Assembly (NCBI RefSeq): GCF_032341995.1
Contig: NZ_CP135439.1
Span: 2,621,001 to 2,685,000, forward strand
Source: Domibacillus sp. DTU_2020_1001157_1_SI_ALB_TIR_016
Lineage (GTDB): Bacteria > Bacillota > Bacilli > Bacillales > Domibacillaceae
Reading direction: 5' to 3'
Length of the DNA stretch: 64,000 bases
The position numbers and the translations under genes are program-made. This document shows positions 18,087 to 27,295 of the stretch, piece after piece (position 1 is the first letter of the stretch; the number at the start of each line of letters is the position of its first letter). The notes below the pieces were generated by a model. That model was given only the letters and a program-made list of their open reading frames with translations. It ran no database searches and was not told the DNA's origin.

Positions 18087-18215
18087 TCGAAAACGTCCTT
18101 TCTCCTCAAATCGTTACCCGTATCATATCAAAATTATCCCTTTTGCACATAGTTCCCTGCACCTGGAATGTATGCTACACTTTTCTTAGCCAATACATAA
18201 AAGGAGTGCTGAATC

Positions 18216-18626
18216 ATGGACAACTGCATATTTTGTAAAATTATAAAAGGAGACATTCCGTCAGCAAAAGTATATGAAGACGAAAATGTCTATGCTTTTC
18301 TCGATATCAGCCAGGTAACAAAAGGCCATACACTGGTGATCCCAAAAGCACATCATGAAAACCTTTTCGAGCTTCACTCAGAAACAGCCGGCCCTTTCTT
18401 CGAATCGGTACAGAAAGTAGCGAAGGCCATTCAAGCTGCCTTCTCTCCTAAAGGGTTGAATTTATTAAACAATAACGGTGAAACAGCCGGACAGACGGTT
18501 TTCCATTACCATATGCACTTAATTCCGCGTTACGGAACAGATGACGGCTTCCATCCTTCATTTAAAGAAAGTAATGGCCAGTACGATTTAGCGCAAATTG
18601 CTTCTTTGATCCATTCTCGCCTTTAA
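18216..18626 (+). CDS. hit: HIT-family nucleotide-binding hydrolase
   Basis: A 136-residue histidine-triad protein, probably a hydrolase of adenosine phosphoramidates or similar nucleotides. The triad HxHxH is at residues 97-101 (HYHMH), and Cys4/Cys7 together with a histidine near 46 would form the zinc site seen in many bacterial HIT proteins. The ATG has an AAGGAG site. Same position next to ecsA as in B. subtilis. Confidence 0.92.
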   Translation: MDNCIFCKIIKGDIPSAKVYEDENVYAFLDISQVTKGHTLVIPKAHHENLFELHSETAGPFFESVQKVAKAIQAAFSPKGLNLLNNNGETAGQTVFHYHMHLIPRYGTDDGFHPSFKESNGQYDLAQIASLIHSRL

Positions 18627-18727
18627 GAAGAAGCCGCTGACCGATGTTTGTCCGATTCTTTTTTCGGGAACGATAATTCATATATGTATGAGTAGATACG
18701 AATAACATGACTAAAGAGGTGGAAAAC

Positions 18728-19099
18728 ATGAATAAGAAAGCCCTATTTGCAGGATTTGCAGCTGGACTTGCCGGCGGTGCGGCGGCAGCGCTGTTGAATG
18801 CGCCGGCAAGCGGACAGGAAACACGTAAAAATTTAAAAAACAAGCAAGTATCCGCCAAGCTGGCTTCGATGGAAATCAAGGATAATGCCGGCCAGGTAAA
18901 AGAGTCCGTTAAGCATCTTGTTCAAACAGCGAAACAGGAAGTGCCTGAAAAAGTAAATAGTTTAAAAACAAATGCGGCTCTTTGGAAAGAAAGTATTGAG
19001 CCAAATGTTAAAACACTTCAAAAAGAAATTTCCAATATTCAACATACCGTTGAAGACCTGCAGGAAACTCTGCCGCAGCCGCCGGGCTCAGGCAAATAA
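18728..19099 (+). CDS. yhaH: YhaH, YtxH-domain general-stress-type protein
   Basis: A 123-residue protein starting with a short glycine/alanine-rich hydrophobic helix (about residues 4-20, FAGFAAGLAGGAAAAL) followed by a long amphipathic helical region. This is the YtxH/gas-vesicle-like layout common in Bacillus stress proteins. An ATG further upstream exists, but AGAGGTGG fits the ATG at 18728. It lies between hit and hpr as in B. subtilis. Function unknown. Confidence 0.8.
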   Translation: MNKKALFAGFAAGLAGGAAAALLNAPASGQETRKNLKNKQVSAKLASMEIKDNAGQVKESVKHLVQTAKQEVPEKVNSLKTNAALWKESIEPNVKTLQKEISNIQHTVEDLQETLPQPPGSGK

Positions 19100-19141
19100 A
19101 ATAAACGAAAAGGGAATTCCCTTTTCGTTTATTTTATTTTT
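19093..19141 (+). terminator. Terminator of yhaH
   Basis: Very long near-perfect stem (AAATAAACGAAAAGGG and its complement) ending in T-rich sequence; works in either direction. Confidence 0.9.
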
Positions 19142-19238
19142 CAGCTTATTCAAAAATTTTCGTTAATTTCCTCTTTCTATTTTTTTATTTTATTGGCATA
19201 ATATAAAGCAATAAAATAATAGATTTGAGGTGGACGAC

Positions 19239-19832
19239 ATTCATAAAGCAAACGATTCTGCATCGACCCATCATTATACAATGAAAGAAGCATTTATGTT
19301 CAGCCAGCGGATGGCCCAGCTTTCAAAAGCGCTATGGAAAGCAGTCGAAAAAGACTGGCAGCGCTGGATTAAACCTTATGATTTAAATATTAACGAACAC
19401 CATATTTTATGGATTGCTCATCATTTACAAGGGGCTTCTATCTCCGATGTGGCTAATTTTGGTGTTATGCATGTATCTACGGCGTTTAACTTCTCTAAAA
19501 AACTAGAGGAACGCGGTCTTTTGACATTTTCTAAAAAAGAAGATGACAAACGAAATACATATATCGAAATTACGCCTGCCGGCCAAGAATTAATTTTTGA
19601 TTTAATGGAGCAGTATGATCCTGAATCCAACCTCGTCTTCTCTGGTACTGCGCCGCTGCGCGAATTATTTGGAAAGTTCCCCGATATGGTCGAACTAATG
19701 GCGATTATTAGAAATATTTATGGGGATGATTTTATGAATATTTTTGAGACCTCTATTCACAATATCGAACGGGACTTCGATGAAGAAAACGGAGAGTTAA
19801 AGCGGGCTAAACGTTCACAGGCGTCCGAGTAA
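19239..19832 (+). CDS. hpr: Hpr/ScoC, MarR-family transition-state regulator
   Basis: Hpr (ScoC) represses protease, sporulation and oligopeptide-uptake genes during the transition to stationary phase. The product matches B. subtilis Hpr almost throughout the MarR-type winged helix ([33 protein letters not shown]) and in the [11 protein letters not shown] tail. The start is unusual: the only upstream GTG (19230) is itself part of the GAGGTGG ribosome-binding site, which is correctly spaced (eight bases) for an ATT at 19239. The next in-frame ATG is at 19281. I list the ATT; 197 residues result. Confidence 0.9.
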   Translation: MHKANDSASTHHYTMKEAFMFSQRMAQLSKALWKAVEKDWQRWIKPYDLNINEHHILWIAHHLQGASISDVANFGVMHVSTAFNFSKKLEERGLLTFSKKEDDKRNTYIEITPAGQELIFDLMEQYDPESNLVFSGTAPLRELFGKFPDMVELMAIIRNIYGDDFMNIFETSIHNIERDFDEENGELKRAKRSQASE

Positions 19833-19858
19833 GCAGACTGCTGGCCGGATGCTTTTTT
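19822..19858 (+). terminator. Probable terminator of hpr
   Basis: GCGTCCG/CGGATGC pairing (one G-T) across an 18-base loop, followed by T6. Weak because of the large loop. Confidence 0.4.
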
Positions 19859-20230
19859 ATGCGGGAAAAGCGGTTCGTTCTTTTTCTCCGAATCCGTTCA
19901 AACAAACAGTTCCCCGCTTTTTATCCTGATTGGTCCAGCCTGCCGCAGACGTCCTGGCCGGCCAATCTTAACACCCTGTTCTCTTTCAAAGCTGTTCGCT
20001 TAAAGGAATCTTTTTTGATATGACCGTGTAAAAACCGCTGCCCGTCTATGCCAGCAAGGTTCTGCTTGAATTTCTTTCTGAGAAGCTTCGTCTTCTTTCC
20101 CCGACCATGCAATGATTAGGCATTAATGGAAGTACTGGTATCGAAATAAATGGATTCATAGAAGCATTATAAGCGGGTTCTATTTTCAATTTTTTCGACC
20201 TTTTGATATAGTTAAAGGTACAGAGCTTAC
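19859..20230. other. Gene-poor stretch between hpr and the small membrane protein gene
   Basis: About 370 bases without a supported gene. A 63-codon minus-strand frame (19921-20112, basic product) has no ribosome-binding site and I do not accept it. In B. subtilis yhaI and other small genes occupy this interval; I see no remnant of them. Confidence 0.5.
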
Positions 20231-20244
20231 AGAGGGGGCATCAT

Positions 20245-20433
20245 ATGGCGGCATTAATTATTACATTTATTCTTTTCTCCGTCTTTATTTTGTATCATAT
20301 AAATCGAATGACAAACTTACTGTGTATTCAAAAGGAAATTCCGGAAGAGCGGCATGAAAAAATATTCCGGACCGTAAATATTTTAATGGTTATTTTACTT
20401 TGCTCTTCTTACATTGAAATATTATATGTATAG
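20245..20433 (+). CDS. Small two-helix membrane protein, unknown
   Basis: A 62-residue protein with two hydrophobic segments (about residues 3-22 and 44-60) joined by a charged loop (KEIPEERHEK). GAGGGGG lies seven bases before the ATG, and a TATAGT -10-like box about 40 bases upstream. It occupies the position of yhaL (before prsA) but does not resemble B. subtilis YhaL. I do not recognise the family. Confidence 0.65.
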   Translation: MAALIITFILFSVFILYHINRMTNLLCIQKEIPEERHEKIFRTVNILMVILLCSSYIEILYV

Positions 20434-20467
20434 GCCTGTTCTTTTTCAGAAGACGGGTCTTTTCTTT
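20431..20467 (+). terminator. Terminator of the small membrane protein gene
   Basis: Imperfect hairpin AGGCCTGTTCTT/AAGACGGGTCT followed by TTTTCTTTT. Confidence 0.6.
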
Positions 20468-20540
20468 TCCCAAGCCGGCAACTGTGTTATAGTTGTCTGT
20501 GGAATAGAGATTAAATGAACATTAGGGAGTTGTTTTTTGC

Positions 20541-21521
20541 ATGAAGAAATGGGCATTGCCATTATCGCTTGCAGCAGGCGTGCTGGCGCTTTCCGGCTGT
20601 GGAAACAGTGAAGGAAACGTTATCGCTACATCAAAAGCTGGCGACGTAACGGACATGGAGCTTTACGCAGAAATGAAAGAAAAATACGGCCCGCAAATGG
20701 AACAGGCCCTGCAGGAACTAATGCAGAAAAAAGTTCTTTCCGACAAATATGAAGTGACGGATGAAGAGCTTGATAAAGAAGTTAAAACGGCAAAAGAACA
20801 GCTGGGCGACCAGTATGAAATGTTCTTGGCTCAATACGGACTTGATGAAGATGGCTTTAAAGAATTCCTAAAGCTCGAGCTTCTTCGTGAAAAAGCAGCG
20901 CTTGCCGATATAAAAGTAACGGATAAAGAAGTCAAAGAATATTACGATTCATGGCAGCCGGAAATTCAAGTCAGCCACATTCTTGTAGAAGATGAAGCCA
21001 AAGCAAAAGAAGTAAAGCAGAAATTGGCTGATGGCGGCGACTTTGCGGAACTTGCGAAAGAATATTCAACGGATACCGGATCTGCCGAAAATGGCGGCAG
21101 CCTTGGCTGGATCGACAATGCCGGCCGCGCGCAATTTGTACCTGAATTTACAAAAGCACTGAGCACTTTGAAAGTAAATCAAGTAAGTGAGCCGGTTAAA
21201 TCAGATTATGGCTACCATATCATTAAAATTACGGATCAAAAAGAAAAAGCTTCATTTGAAAAAATGAAGAGCCAAATGACAGAAGAACTAAAAAAATCTA
21301 AAGTAGACTCTGCAGCGCTTCAAGAAAAGCTGGATAAAGTGATGAAAGACGCTGATGTAGAAGTGAAAGACGAAGACTTTAAAGGCGCTTTTGACACGGA
21401 AGACGCTACAACGACAGAGGAAACTGTTCCAACTGAAGAAGGAACCACAACAAAAGACAATGCCTCTACAACAGAAGATACAACAAACAGCGATGCTGCT
21501 CAGACAGAAGAAGCAAAATAA
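20541..21521 (+). CDS. prsA: PrsA, extracytoplasmic foldase lipoprotein
   Basis: PrsA is a membrane-anchored parvulin-type peptidyl-prolyl isomerase that helps secreted proteins fold outside the membrane. The 326-residue product has a lipoprotein signal ending LSGC (Cys20), an N-terminal chaperone domain, and the parvulin domain at about residues 134-225 (SHILVEDEAKA, GGSLGWIDNAG, GYHIIKITD). The C-terminus is an acidic, threonine-rich tail of about 45 residues, longer than in B. subtilis. It is monocistronic, with a bidirectional terminator after it. Confidence 0.93.
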   Translation: MKKWALPLSLAAGVLALSGCGNSEGNVIATSKAGDVTDMELYAEMKEKYGPQMEQALQELMQKKVLSDKYEVTDEELDKEVKTAKEQLGDQYEMFLAQYGLDEDGFKEFLKLELLREKAALADIKVTDKEVKEYYDSWQPEIQVSHILVEDEAKAKEVKQKLADGGDFAELAKEYSTDTGSAENGGSLGWIDNAGRAQFVPEFTKALSTLKVNQVSEPVKSDYGYHIIKITDQKEKASFEKMKSQMTEELKKSKVDSAALQEKLDKVMKDADVEVKDEDFKGAFDTEDATTTEETVPTEEGTTTKDNASTTEDTTNSDAAQTEEAK

Positions 21522-21551
21522 CAAAAAAGCACCCATACGGGTGCTTTTTTC
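21522..21551. terminator. Bidirectional terminator between prsA and yhaM
   Basis: AAAAAAGCACCC/GGGTGCTTTTTT stem with a four-base loop, between convergent genes. Confidence 0.9.
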
Positions 21552-22496
21552 TTAATTCGAAAAGCGCGGCTTGTAAAAAGTTCGGTTATCCAGCGGAAAA
21601 ATCCGTTCAGTAAACTCGCCCGGCTTCGTCCGTTCGAGCGCACGGTCGAGCATATTCATTTTAGCGTCAAGATTGTCAATATAGTGAAGCATTTCCGCTT
21701 CTTTGATCATCGGAGGCTTCGGGCTCCCCCACTCTGCTTTTCCATGATGAGACAGCACAATATGCTGAAGCACCATCACTTCTTCTCCTTCAATACCAAG
21801 CTCTTTCGCCATCTGGCCGATTTCATTGACCATAATGGAAATATGACCGATTAAGTTTCCTTCTGCTGTGTACGTTGTCGCTACCGGCCCTGAAAGTTCA
21901 ATGACTTTGCCAAGGTCATGTAAAATCACACCCGCATACAGCAAGTCACGGTCAAGCGATGGATAAAGATCGGCAATGGACTTTGCCAGCTGCAGCATTG
22001 ATACAACATGGTATGCAAGCCCGGAAACAAATTCGTGATGGTTTTTTGTTGCAGCCGGATACTCTAAAAACGGCTGATGGTATTTTTTCAACAGCGCGCG
22101 TGTAATACGCTGAATATGAGGATTTTTCATTTCAAAAATAAACTGGGTAATCGTTTCCGTCATCTCTTCCTGGCTGAGCGGCGCTGTTTCAACGAAGTCA
22201 CCCGCATCCATTCCGTCCTGTGGAGAAGCTGGACGAATCTGCCGAAGCTTCAGCTGCATACGGCCCCGGTAATTTTGAATATCTCCCGCCACTTTTACGA
22301 TCGTCTGAGGCGTATACATTTTGATTGTTTCTTCTTTTGCATCCCATAGCTTTGCTTCAATTTCTCCGCTTGTATCTTGAAGCATAAGCGTTAAATACGG
22401 ATTTCCATTAACCGCTGTGCTTTTTACCGCTGAGCGGATCATCAGAAAGCAGTCAACACTTTCTCCTGCTTCATACTGTGTAATGCCTTTTCCCAT
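21552..22496 (-). CDS. yhaM: YhaM, 3'-5' exoribonuclease
   Basis: YhaM trims RNA 3' ends in Firmicutes. The 314-residue product, identical in length to the B. subtilis protein, has an N-terminal OB-fold (about residues 15-90) and a C-terminal HD domain: the [10 protein letters not shown] histidine, the LHDLGK pair and the [10 protein letters not shown] segment. A longer frame opens 120 bases upstream, but AAGGAGG fits the ATG at 22496. Confidence 0.93.
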   Translation of the reverse strand: MGKGITQYEAGESVDCFLMIRSAVKSTAVNGNPYLTLMLQDTSGEIEAKLWDAKEETIKMYTPQTIVKVAGDIQNYRGRMQLKLRQIRPASPQDGMDAGDFVETAPLSQEEMTETITQFIFEMKNPHIQRITRALLKKYHQPFLEYPAATKNHHEFVSGLAYHVVSMLQLAKSIADLYPSLDRDLLYAGVILHDLGKVIELSGPVATTYTAEGNLIGHISIMVNEIGQMAKELGIEGEEVMVLQHIVLSHHGKAEWGSPKPPMIKEAEMLHYIDNLDAKMNMLDRALERTKPGEFTERIFPLDNRTFYKPRFSN

Positions 22497-22637
22497 TGCA
22501 CCGTCCTCCTTATTCCCTGCATCGTTTCTTTCTATTATACCACAGATCATATGTTCTTTCTTGTTCCTGCCTCTTTTTTGTTTCATCCTTATTTTATACA
22601 ATGATTGAAACAACATAAAGGGGGATTGAAGCTGAAC

Positions 22638-22820
22638 ATGTATAAGCTGACTGTCTTCGAAAAAAACGGAAAAAAGCTGCTCGATCAGTCCTTTGAAGCG
22701 GATTCAGACGAAGCAGCAAAAACACACAGCTTTGAGCTGATTCAAAAGCTCGCCGGTGAGGATAAAACATATCGTTGTACGTCTTCGGACGGGAGATTGC
22801 TGCTTTTTCATACTGAGTAA
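22638..22820 (+). CDS. yhzD: YhzD-like small protein
   Basis: A 60-residue protein ([31 protein letters not shown] sequence) resembling B. subtilis YhzD, which lies in the same region. In-frame TTG (22626) and CTG (22632) codons precede the ATG, and the GGGGG site is rather far (about 13 bases) from the ATG, so the exact start is uncertain. Function unknown. Confidence 0.7.
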   Translation: MYKLTVFEKNGKKLLDQSFEADSDEAAKTHSFELIQKLAGEDKTYRCTSSDGRLLLFHTE

Positions 22821-22828
22821 GCAGAAAG

Positions 22829-22856
22829 CGCATTCAATTAATGAATGCGCCCTTTG
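22829..22856. terminator. Hairpin between yhzD and yhaR
   Basis: GCGCATTCA/TGAATGCGC stem with a short loop, overlapping the yhaR stop. The T tract is poor in both directions. Confidence 0.5.
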
Positions 22857-23631
22857 TCCGCCGGTTAAATACCGGCTTTCTTTTTTCTAAAAATGCCGCT
22901 ATTCCTTCCTGATGGTCGGTGCTTCTCCGCATTTTCAACTGCCCCTGCTTTTCAAGCTCTAACGTTTTTAACAGCTGCGGTCTGTTCATATCTGCCATAA
23001 TTTTCTTTGTCTTGATCATGGCTTGGATAGGCTTTTGCTGTAATTCTTTAATTAAATATTCCACTTCTTTCCCAACAGTGCCGGGCATGACAGAACGGTC
23101 TGCCAGTCCGATCTCCGCTGCTTCCGCTCCGCTGATCACTTTGCCGTCCCAAATGATTTTCTTGGCTTTTGCAGCACCGAGCCGGTTCTCAAGCATAAAA
23201 TGTCCGCCTCCGTCTGGTATAAGACCTATTTCAATAAAATTCACAGCAAGCCTGGAATCCGTTTCGCATAAAACAAAATCCGCTGCTAAAGCAATGCTTA
23301 ATGCAAGCCCAGCAGCTGCTCCATGAATCGCTGCGATCGTCAGCTTCGGCATGGTATAAAAATAAAGGGCGATGTCTGAGATAAGTTCCATAACGGGCTC
23401 AAATGGCATTTCATTCGCTGCCGACAGCATTTCTTTTATGTCTCCGCCTGCTGAAAATACAGGGCCTGTCCCTGATAAAATGACTATATCCACTTCATCA
23501 TTCCGGCTGATTTCTTTTAAACAGCTGCACAGTTCTTTCAGCATATCCACGTTGAGGGCATTCAGCACATTTGGACGATTCAAATCAATATAAGCTGTTT
23601 CGTGTTCAATGGAACAAAGTACATATCTCAT
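22834..23631 (-). CDS. yhaR: Enoyl-CoA hydratase/isomerase family protein YhaR
   Basis: A 265-residue crotonase-fold protein. The oxyanion-hole segments are present (FSAGGDIKEM near residue 60, AAIHGAAAGLALSIALA near 105). At the glutamates used by true hydratases this sequence has GLIPDGGGHFML near 140, where a GLxPDxGG pattern is kept, so the exact reaction (hydratase, isomerase or other) is open. The ATG follows GGGGAGGCGG. Monocistronic; a role in fatty-acid or aromatic-acid degradation is likely. Confidence 0.8.
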   Translation of the reverse strand: MRYVLCSIEHETAYIDLNRPNVLNALNVDMLKELCSCLKEISRNDEVDIVILSGTGPVFSAGGDIKEMLSAANEMPFEPVMELISDIALYFYTMPKLTIAAIHGAAAGLALSIALAADFVLCETDSRLAVNFIEIGLIPDGGGHFMLENRLGAAKAKKIIWDGKVISGAEAAEIGLADRSVMPGTVGKEVEYLIKELQQKPIQAMIKTKKIMADMNRPQLLKTLELEKQGQLKMRRSTDHQEGIAAFLEKRKPVFNRRTKGAFIN

Positions 23632-23712
23632 TTTGCCGCCTCCCCTTTTTCACTTTTATCATACCGAAAAGGAGCCAAAATTTGAAGTATTTTGAATAAA
23701 CAGACGTTCCCT

Positions 23713-24852
23713 TTATAAAGAGAACGCTGACATAACCAAAGCCTGCAAAATGCCGATTAAGCCGCCAAGCAGAGCTCCGAGCCATGTAATCATTTTTAAT
23801 TCACGATGAGCAATTTCAAGAACAATTCTTTCGAGCCGTTCAGTTGAAAATGCTTCAATCTGGCTGCGGACAATACTGTCAATTTTCAGCTTTTGCATAA
23901 TAGAAGGAACGCGCTTTGCTGCTCTTGCCAATCCTTCCTCCGCAAGCTTTGGAACAAAGTCACGTATGAGCTTGTCTTCATATGGCGCCAAATAAAGAGA
24001 TACTGGCCGGTTCAATAATTCTTCTATATTAAGCTGATTGAAGATAAACACTTTCGTTTTTTGAAGCGCTTTTTCATCTGAAAAATGTTCAAGTATGTGT
24101 GACCATTTCCAGTCAATCATTCGTTCCCATTCGTTTTTCAGCATGGTATTGACCAAATCTTTTGCTCCCGGACTTGTAAAAAACTTTACAATCTCCAGAC
24201 GAATTTTTTCTTCGAGAGATGTATTGCCTACCACCATCCGAATCATGCTGCCGATTCGTCCCCATTCAGATAAAAAATCGTTTGTCATCCGTTTTACCCG
24301 GTGCCGCCCTTCTTCACTGGAAAAATAATCAGCTCCTTTTGTTAAAAGGTATGATGAAATGTCGGGTATTTTTGCTTCTGCCCGGTCCAGCCACTCAGCC
24401 GGCAGTGATTCTTTAACAGGCTGATCTGTGTAAAAATCTTTTATGCTTGCGTATTTTTCATCCACCCATTTTTTAAGATGTGCTTCTATTTTTTTCTCTG
24501 GCTGTGAAATGTGTGCTTTTTGAAAGATCTCAGCAATCGTGATCTCCGACCGAAGCCACTTTTTCGCCTCTGTCTGTACAACCGCTCTTATTTCTTCCCG
24601 AAATTCAGGTTCTATCATCTTTTGTTCAATACTGCTTGGCGTAAGCAGATGTTCATCCACCACTTTTCCGATCTGCCTGGCAAGCTCCGCTTTTCTTTTT
24701 GGAATCAGCCCTGGTGTAAAGGGAACGCGCCATTTGCCAATGTAGTATTCCTTATATGGCCGAAACAACATACGGATCGCTATAGCATTTGTTATACCGC
24801 CGATCAGCGCTCCAATCACACCCATAAACAATACCAGCCACAATATGCCCAA
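23713..24852 (-). CDS. yheB: DUF445 (UPF0754) membrane protein YheB
   Basis: A 379-residue protein with membrane helices at both ends (about residues 2-25 and 355-377) and a long helical middle part. The GGITNAIAIRMLFRP segment near the N-terminus and the TPGLIPKRK segment are the hallmarks of this family. The start is TTG, six bases after GGCGGG, giving the length and N-terminus of B. subtilis YheB; the longer upstream frame would add a non-conserved stretch. Function unknown. Confidence 0.85.
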   Translation of the reverse strand: MGILWLVLFMGVIGALIGGITNAIAIRMLFRPYKEYYIGKWRVPFTPGLIPKRKAELARQIGKVVDEHLLTPSSIEQKMIEPEFREEIRAVVQTEAKKWLRSEITIAEIFQKAHISQPEKKIEAHLKKWVDEKYASIKDFYTDQPVKESLPAEWLDRAEAKIPDISSYLLTKGADYFSSEEGRHRVKRMTNDFLSEWGRIGSMIRMVVGNTSLEEKIRLEIVKFFTSPGAKDLVNTMLKNEWERMIDWKWSHILEHFSDEKALQKTKVFIFNQLNIEELLNRPVSLYLAPYEDKLIRDFVPKLAEEGLARAAKRVPSIMQKLKIDSIVRSQIEAFSTERLERIVLEIAHRELKMITWLGALLGGLIGILQALVMSAFSL

Positions 24853-24875
24853 CGTTTTCCCGCCTTTCTTTATAA

Positions 24876-24914
24876 AAAACGATGCCGTTCCAATGGGAGC
24901 CGGCATCGTTTTTT
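24876..24914 (-). terminator. Terminator of the CstR-like gene
   Basis: AAAACGATGCCG/CGGCATCGTTTT stem with a twelve-base loop and a T6 run. It spans the yheB upstream region and the stop of the regulator gene. Confidence 0.85.
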
Positions 24915-25177
24915 CATCTGCTTTTTACAATCATATTCACTGCTGCTTGAATGGCATCATCGGCTTTTTCGCCGTTTTCATGGGCACTGCGAATACATGC
25001 TTCCAGGTTTTGCGCGACAATTAAGCCGATTGAACGGTCGACTGCGGAACGAATGGCGGAAAGCTGCGTGACAACTTCACGGCAGTCTTTGTCTTCCTCC
25101 ACCATTTTCATAACTCCGCGCACTTGGCCTTCAATACGGCTCAGCCGATTTTTCACATCACGATTGTATGTTTTCAT
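24914..25177 (-). CDS. CsoR/RcnR-family regulator, CstR-like (persulfide-sensing type)
   Basis: An 87-residue all-helical DUF156 repressor. The copper-sensing CsoR proteins use Cys-His-Cys ligands; here the pattern is Cys32, Asn57, Cys61, so the copper-binding histidine is missing. Cys-Asn-Cys with this spacing matches CstR of Staphylococcus aureus, which senses per- and polysulfides by cross-linking the two cysteines. The N-terminal R14-I-E-G-Q motif and the AVNMIVKSR tail also match. The frame extends upstream, but GGGGAG fits the ATG at 25177. It is not next to recognisable sulfide-oxidation genes, so its targets lie elsewhere. Confidence 0.85.
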   Translation of the reverse strand: MKTYNRDVKNRLSRIEGQVRGVMKMVEEDKDCREVVTQLSAIRSAVDRSIGLIVAQNLEACIRSAHENGEKADDAIQAAVNMIVKSR

Positions 25178-25313
25178 CGTCCATCTCCCCGTTCTGCTCT
25201 CCCTTTTTACTTTATAAGCCAGTTTTTTTGTATCCATAGTATAGCACAGCCCTTTCCAAAACGCTTGCCACAGGCATTTTCCTTTAGTGGAAACAACTAC
25301 CTACAAATATTGC

Positions 25314-25342
25314 GGATAAAGAAAAGAGTTCAATCCATACTA
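25314..25342 (+). promoter_or_regulatory. Sigma-G-type promoter of the SASP gene
   Basis: GGATA (25314-25318), 17 bases, CATACTA (25336-25342) matches the forespore sigma-G pattern. The implied leader is about 95 bases, long for this gene class. Confidence 0.6.
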
Positions 25343-25447
25343 GGATTACAATCAACAGCGGGTCTTATCCGGCAGTCCGGACGATTTATCGTAGCGGTGC
25401 AACTCCGTTAGTACCCGGCCAATTAAAAAATAGGGAGATGAACAGTT

Positions 25448-25651
25448 ATGGCAAACAACAACAGTTCTAACCAATTACTTGCACCAGGAGCACAACAAGC
25501 TATCGACCAAATGAAGTACGAAATCGCTTCTGAATTTGGTGTACAGCTAGGTGCTGACGCTACATCACGCGCTAACGGTTCAGTTGGTGGCGAAATCACA
25601 AAACGTTTGGTGCGCATGGCTGAACAGCAACTAAACGGCTTCCAAAAGTAA
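25448..25651 (+). CDS. sspB: Alpha/beta-type small acid-soluble spore protein
   Basis: A 67-residue DNA-binding spore protein that coats and protects the chromosome in the dormant spore. It has the germination-protease cleavage region ([10 protein letters not shown], residues about 23-32) and the second conserved block [25 protein letters not shown] lies before the ATG. The gene is a single unit with a sigma-G-type promoter and a strong terminator. Which of the several paralogues (sspA-D) it equals cannot be decided; the symbol is by position. Confidence 0.93.
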   Translation: MANNNSSNQLLAPGAQQAIDQMKYEIASEFGVQLGADATSRANGSVGGEITKRLVRMAEQQLNGFQK

Positions 25652-25667
25652 TAGGGTAATGACCCAG

Positions 25668-25698
25668 CAATCCGCCTCAAATATTGAGGCGGATTGTT
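25668..25698. terminator. Terminator between sspB and fumC
   Basis: AATCCGCCTCAA/TTGAGGCGGATT stem with a short loop, then T6; lies between convergent genes. Confidence 0.9.
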
Positions 25699-25700
25699 TT

Positions 25701-27089
25701 TTATTTCTTTTTCGGCAGATTTACCATTTTCCCCGGGTCAATCCACTGCTCATATTGCTCCTCGGTTACATAACCGGATGCAAGAGCGGCTTCTTTTAAA
25801 GTGGTTCCCTTTTGGTGAGCGGATTTCGCAATACTTGCTGCTTTTTCATAACCGATGTGCGGGTTTAAAGCCGTTACAAGCATCAGCGACTGCTCCATTA
25901 AAGATTGGATACGTCCCATATTCGCTTCAATACCGACTGCACATCGTTCATCAAATGAGACAATACCGTCAGCTAAAAGACGAATCGACTGCAGCGTATT
26001 ATACACAATAACTGGCTTAAACACATTTAATTCAAAGTTTCCCTGGCTCGCTGCAAATCCAACCGCAGCATCATTGCCAAATACCTGGACAGCAGCCATC
26101 GTCAGCGCTTCACTTTGGGTCGGGTTTACCTTTCCAGGCATGATCGAGCTTCCCGGCTCATTCGCCGGAATCGTCAGCTCTCCAATACCGCTTCTTGGCC
26201 CGCTGGCAAGCCATCTTACATCATTGGCAATTTTCATTGCATCTGCTGCCAGCGATTTTAATGCGCCGTGAAAAAAAACAATTTCATCGTGGCTTGTCAG
26301 TGCATGAAATTTATTAGGAGATGAAATAAACGGATAGCCCATTTGTTTTTCCAGCTGTTCGGCTGTTTTTTCACCAAATGATGGATGGGCATTAATACCG
26401 GTACCAACCGCTGTACCGCCAATTGCCAGGTAAAGCAGCTCCCGCTGGGCCAGTTTAATCATATCGATACTGCGGACGATCATGTGCCGCCAGCCGGATA
26501 TTTCCTGCCCAAGGGATAAAGGTGTTGCATCCTGCAAATGGGTACGGCCGATTTTGATTATATCCATAAATGCTTTTTCTTTTTTCTTTAAGGTTTTTTT
26601 AAATTGCTTTAGGGCCGGTTTTAAACGCTTTTCGGTTTCATCATACAAAGCAATGTGCATGGCGGTCGGAAACGTGTCATTCGAACTCTGTGACATATTT
26701 ACATCGTCATTTGGGTGAATAAACTCTTCTTTCCCTGAGATTTCAGAGGCGCGCCGTGCTACAACCTCATTTACGTTCATATTCGATTGCGTGCCGCTTC
26801 CGGTCTGCCAGACGACCAGCGGGAAATGCTCGGGACCAATATCACCGTTCAGAATATCGTCACAAGCTGCCGAAATCGCACTCATTTTTTCTTCGGGCAG
26901 CTTTCCAAGACTTTCGTTTACAATGGCAGCCGCCTTTTTTAAATGAGCAAAGGCGTAAATCATTTCTATTGGCATTTTTTCCGTGCCAATCGGAAAATTT
27001 TCTAAGCTCCGCTGTGTTTGTGCACCCCAGTATTTATCCGCCGGTACCTGAATTTCCCCAATCGTATCCCGTTCGATTCGAGTGTTCAT
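25701..27089 (-). CDS. fumC: Class II fumarate hydratase
   Basis: The 462-residue TCA-cycle enzyme interconverts fumarate and malate. The superfamily signature [11 protein letters not shown] lies near residues 315-325, with the catalytic serine in the SSIMPGK loop and the helper histidine in the [28 protein letters not shown] region (about 95-145). Length is normal for class II enzymes (FumC/CitG). It is monocistronic, with its own ribosome-binding site and the sspB-side terminator. Confidence 0.95.
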   Translation of the reverse strand: MNTRIERDTIGEIQVPADKYWGAQTQRSLENFPIGTEKMPIEMIYAFAHLKKAAAIVNESLGKLPEEKMSAISAACDDILNGDIGPEHFPLVVWQTGSGTQSNMNVNEVVARRASEISGKEEFIHPNDDVNMSQSSNDTFPTAMHIALYDETEKRLKPALKQFKKTLKKKEKAFMDIIKIGRTHLQDATPLSLGQEISGWRHMIVRSIDMIKLAQRELLYLAIGGTAVGTGINAHPSFGEKTAEQLEKQMGYPFISSPNKFHALTSHDEIVFFHGALKSLAADAMKIANDVRWLASGPRSGIGELTIPANEPGSSIMPGKVNPTQSEALTMAAVQVFGNDAAVGFAASQGNFELNVFKPVIVYNTLQSIRLLADGIVSFDERCAVGIEANMGRIQSLMEQSLMLVTALNPHIGYEKAASIAKSAHQKGTTLKEAALASGYVTEEQYEQWIDPGKMVNLPKKK

Positions 27090-27233
27090 TATGTATCCTC
27101 CTTTAATATAGTATCTCGTTACACTTTTCCCGCTTTTCCCTCCATCATTCCCAAAATCTTAAAAAAGTAGTTTATTTCCCTAAACCAATATACGAACGGA
27201 TGCTTCTTATTCTTGAACATTTTGCTTCTCTGC

Positions 27234-27259
27234 GTTTAAGCTGTCACTCCTTAGGGAAT
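27234..27259 (+). promoter_or_regulatory. Sigma-B-type promoter of the 22-residue peptide gene
   Basis: GTTTAA (27234-27239), 14 bases, GGGAAT (27254-27259). The general-stress consensus is GTTTAA and GGGTAT, so 11 of 12 bases match with an accepted spacing. Confidence 0.6.
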
Positions 27260-27295
27260 CTTATGTATAACAAAATAAAGCGTGGGGTGAACGGA

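Noticed and set aside
19921..20112. 63-codon minus-strand frame in the hpr-small-protein spacer
   Set aside because: No ribosome-binding site before its ATG and no recognisable similarity. It is the only frame in the interval but support is too weak.
22829..22856. Hairpin as a strong bidirectional terminator
   Set aside because: Perfect stem but poor T runs on both sides; listed only with moderate confidence.
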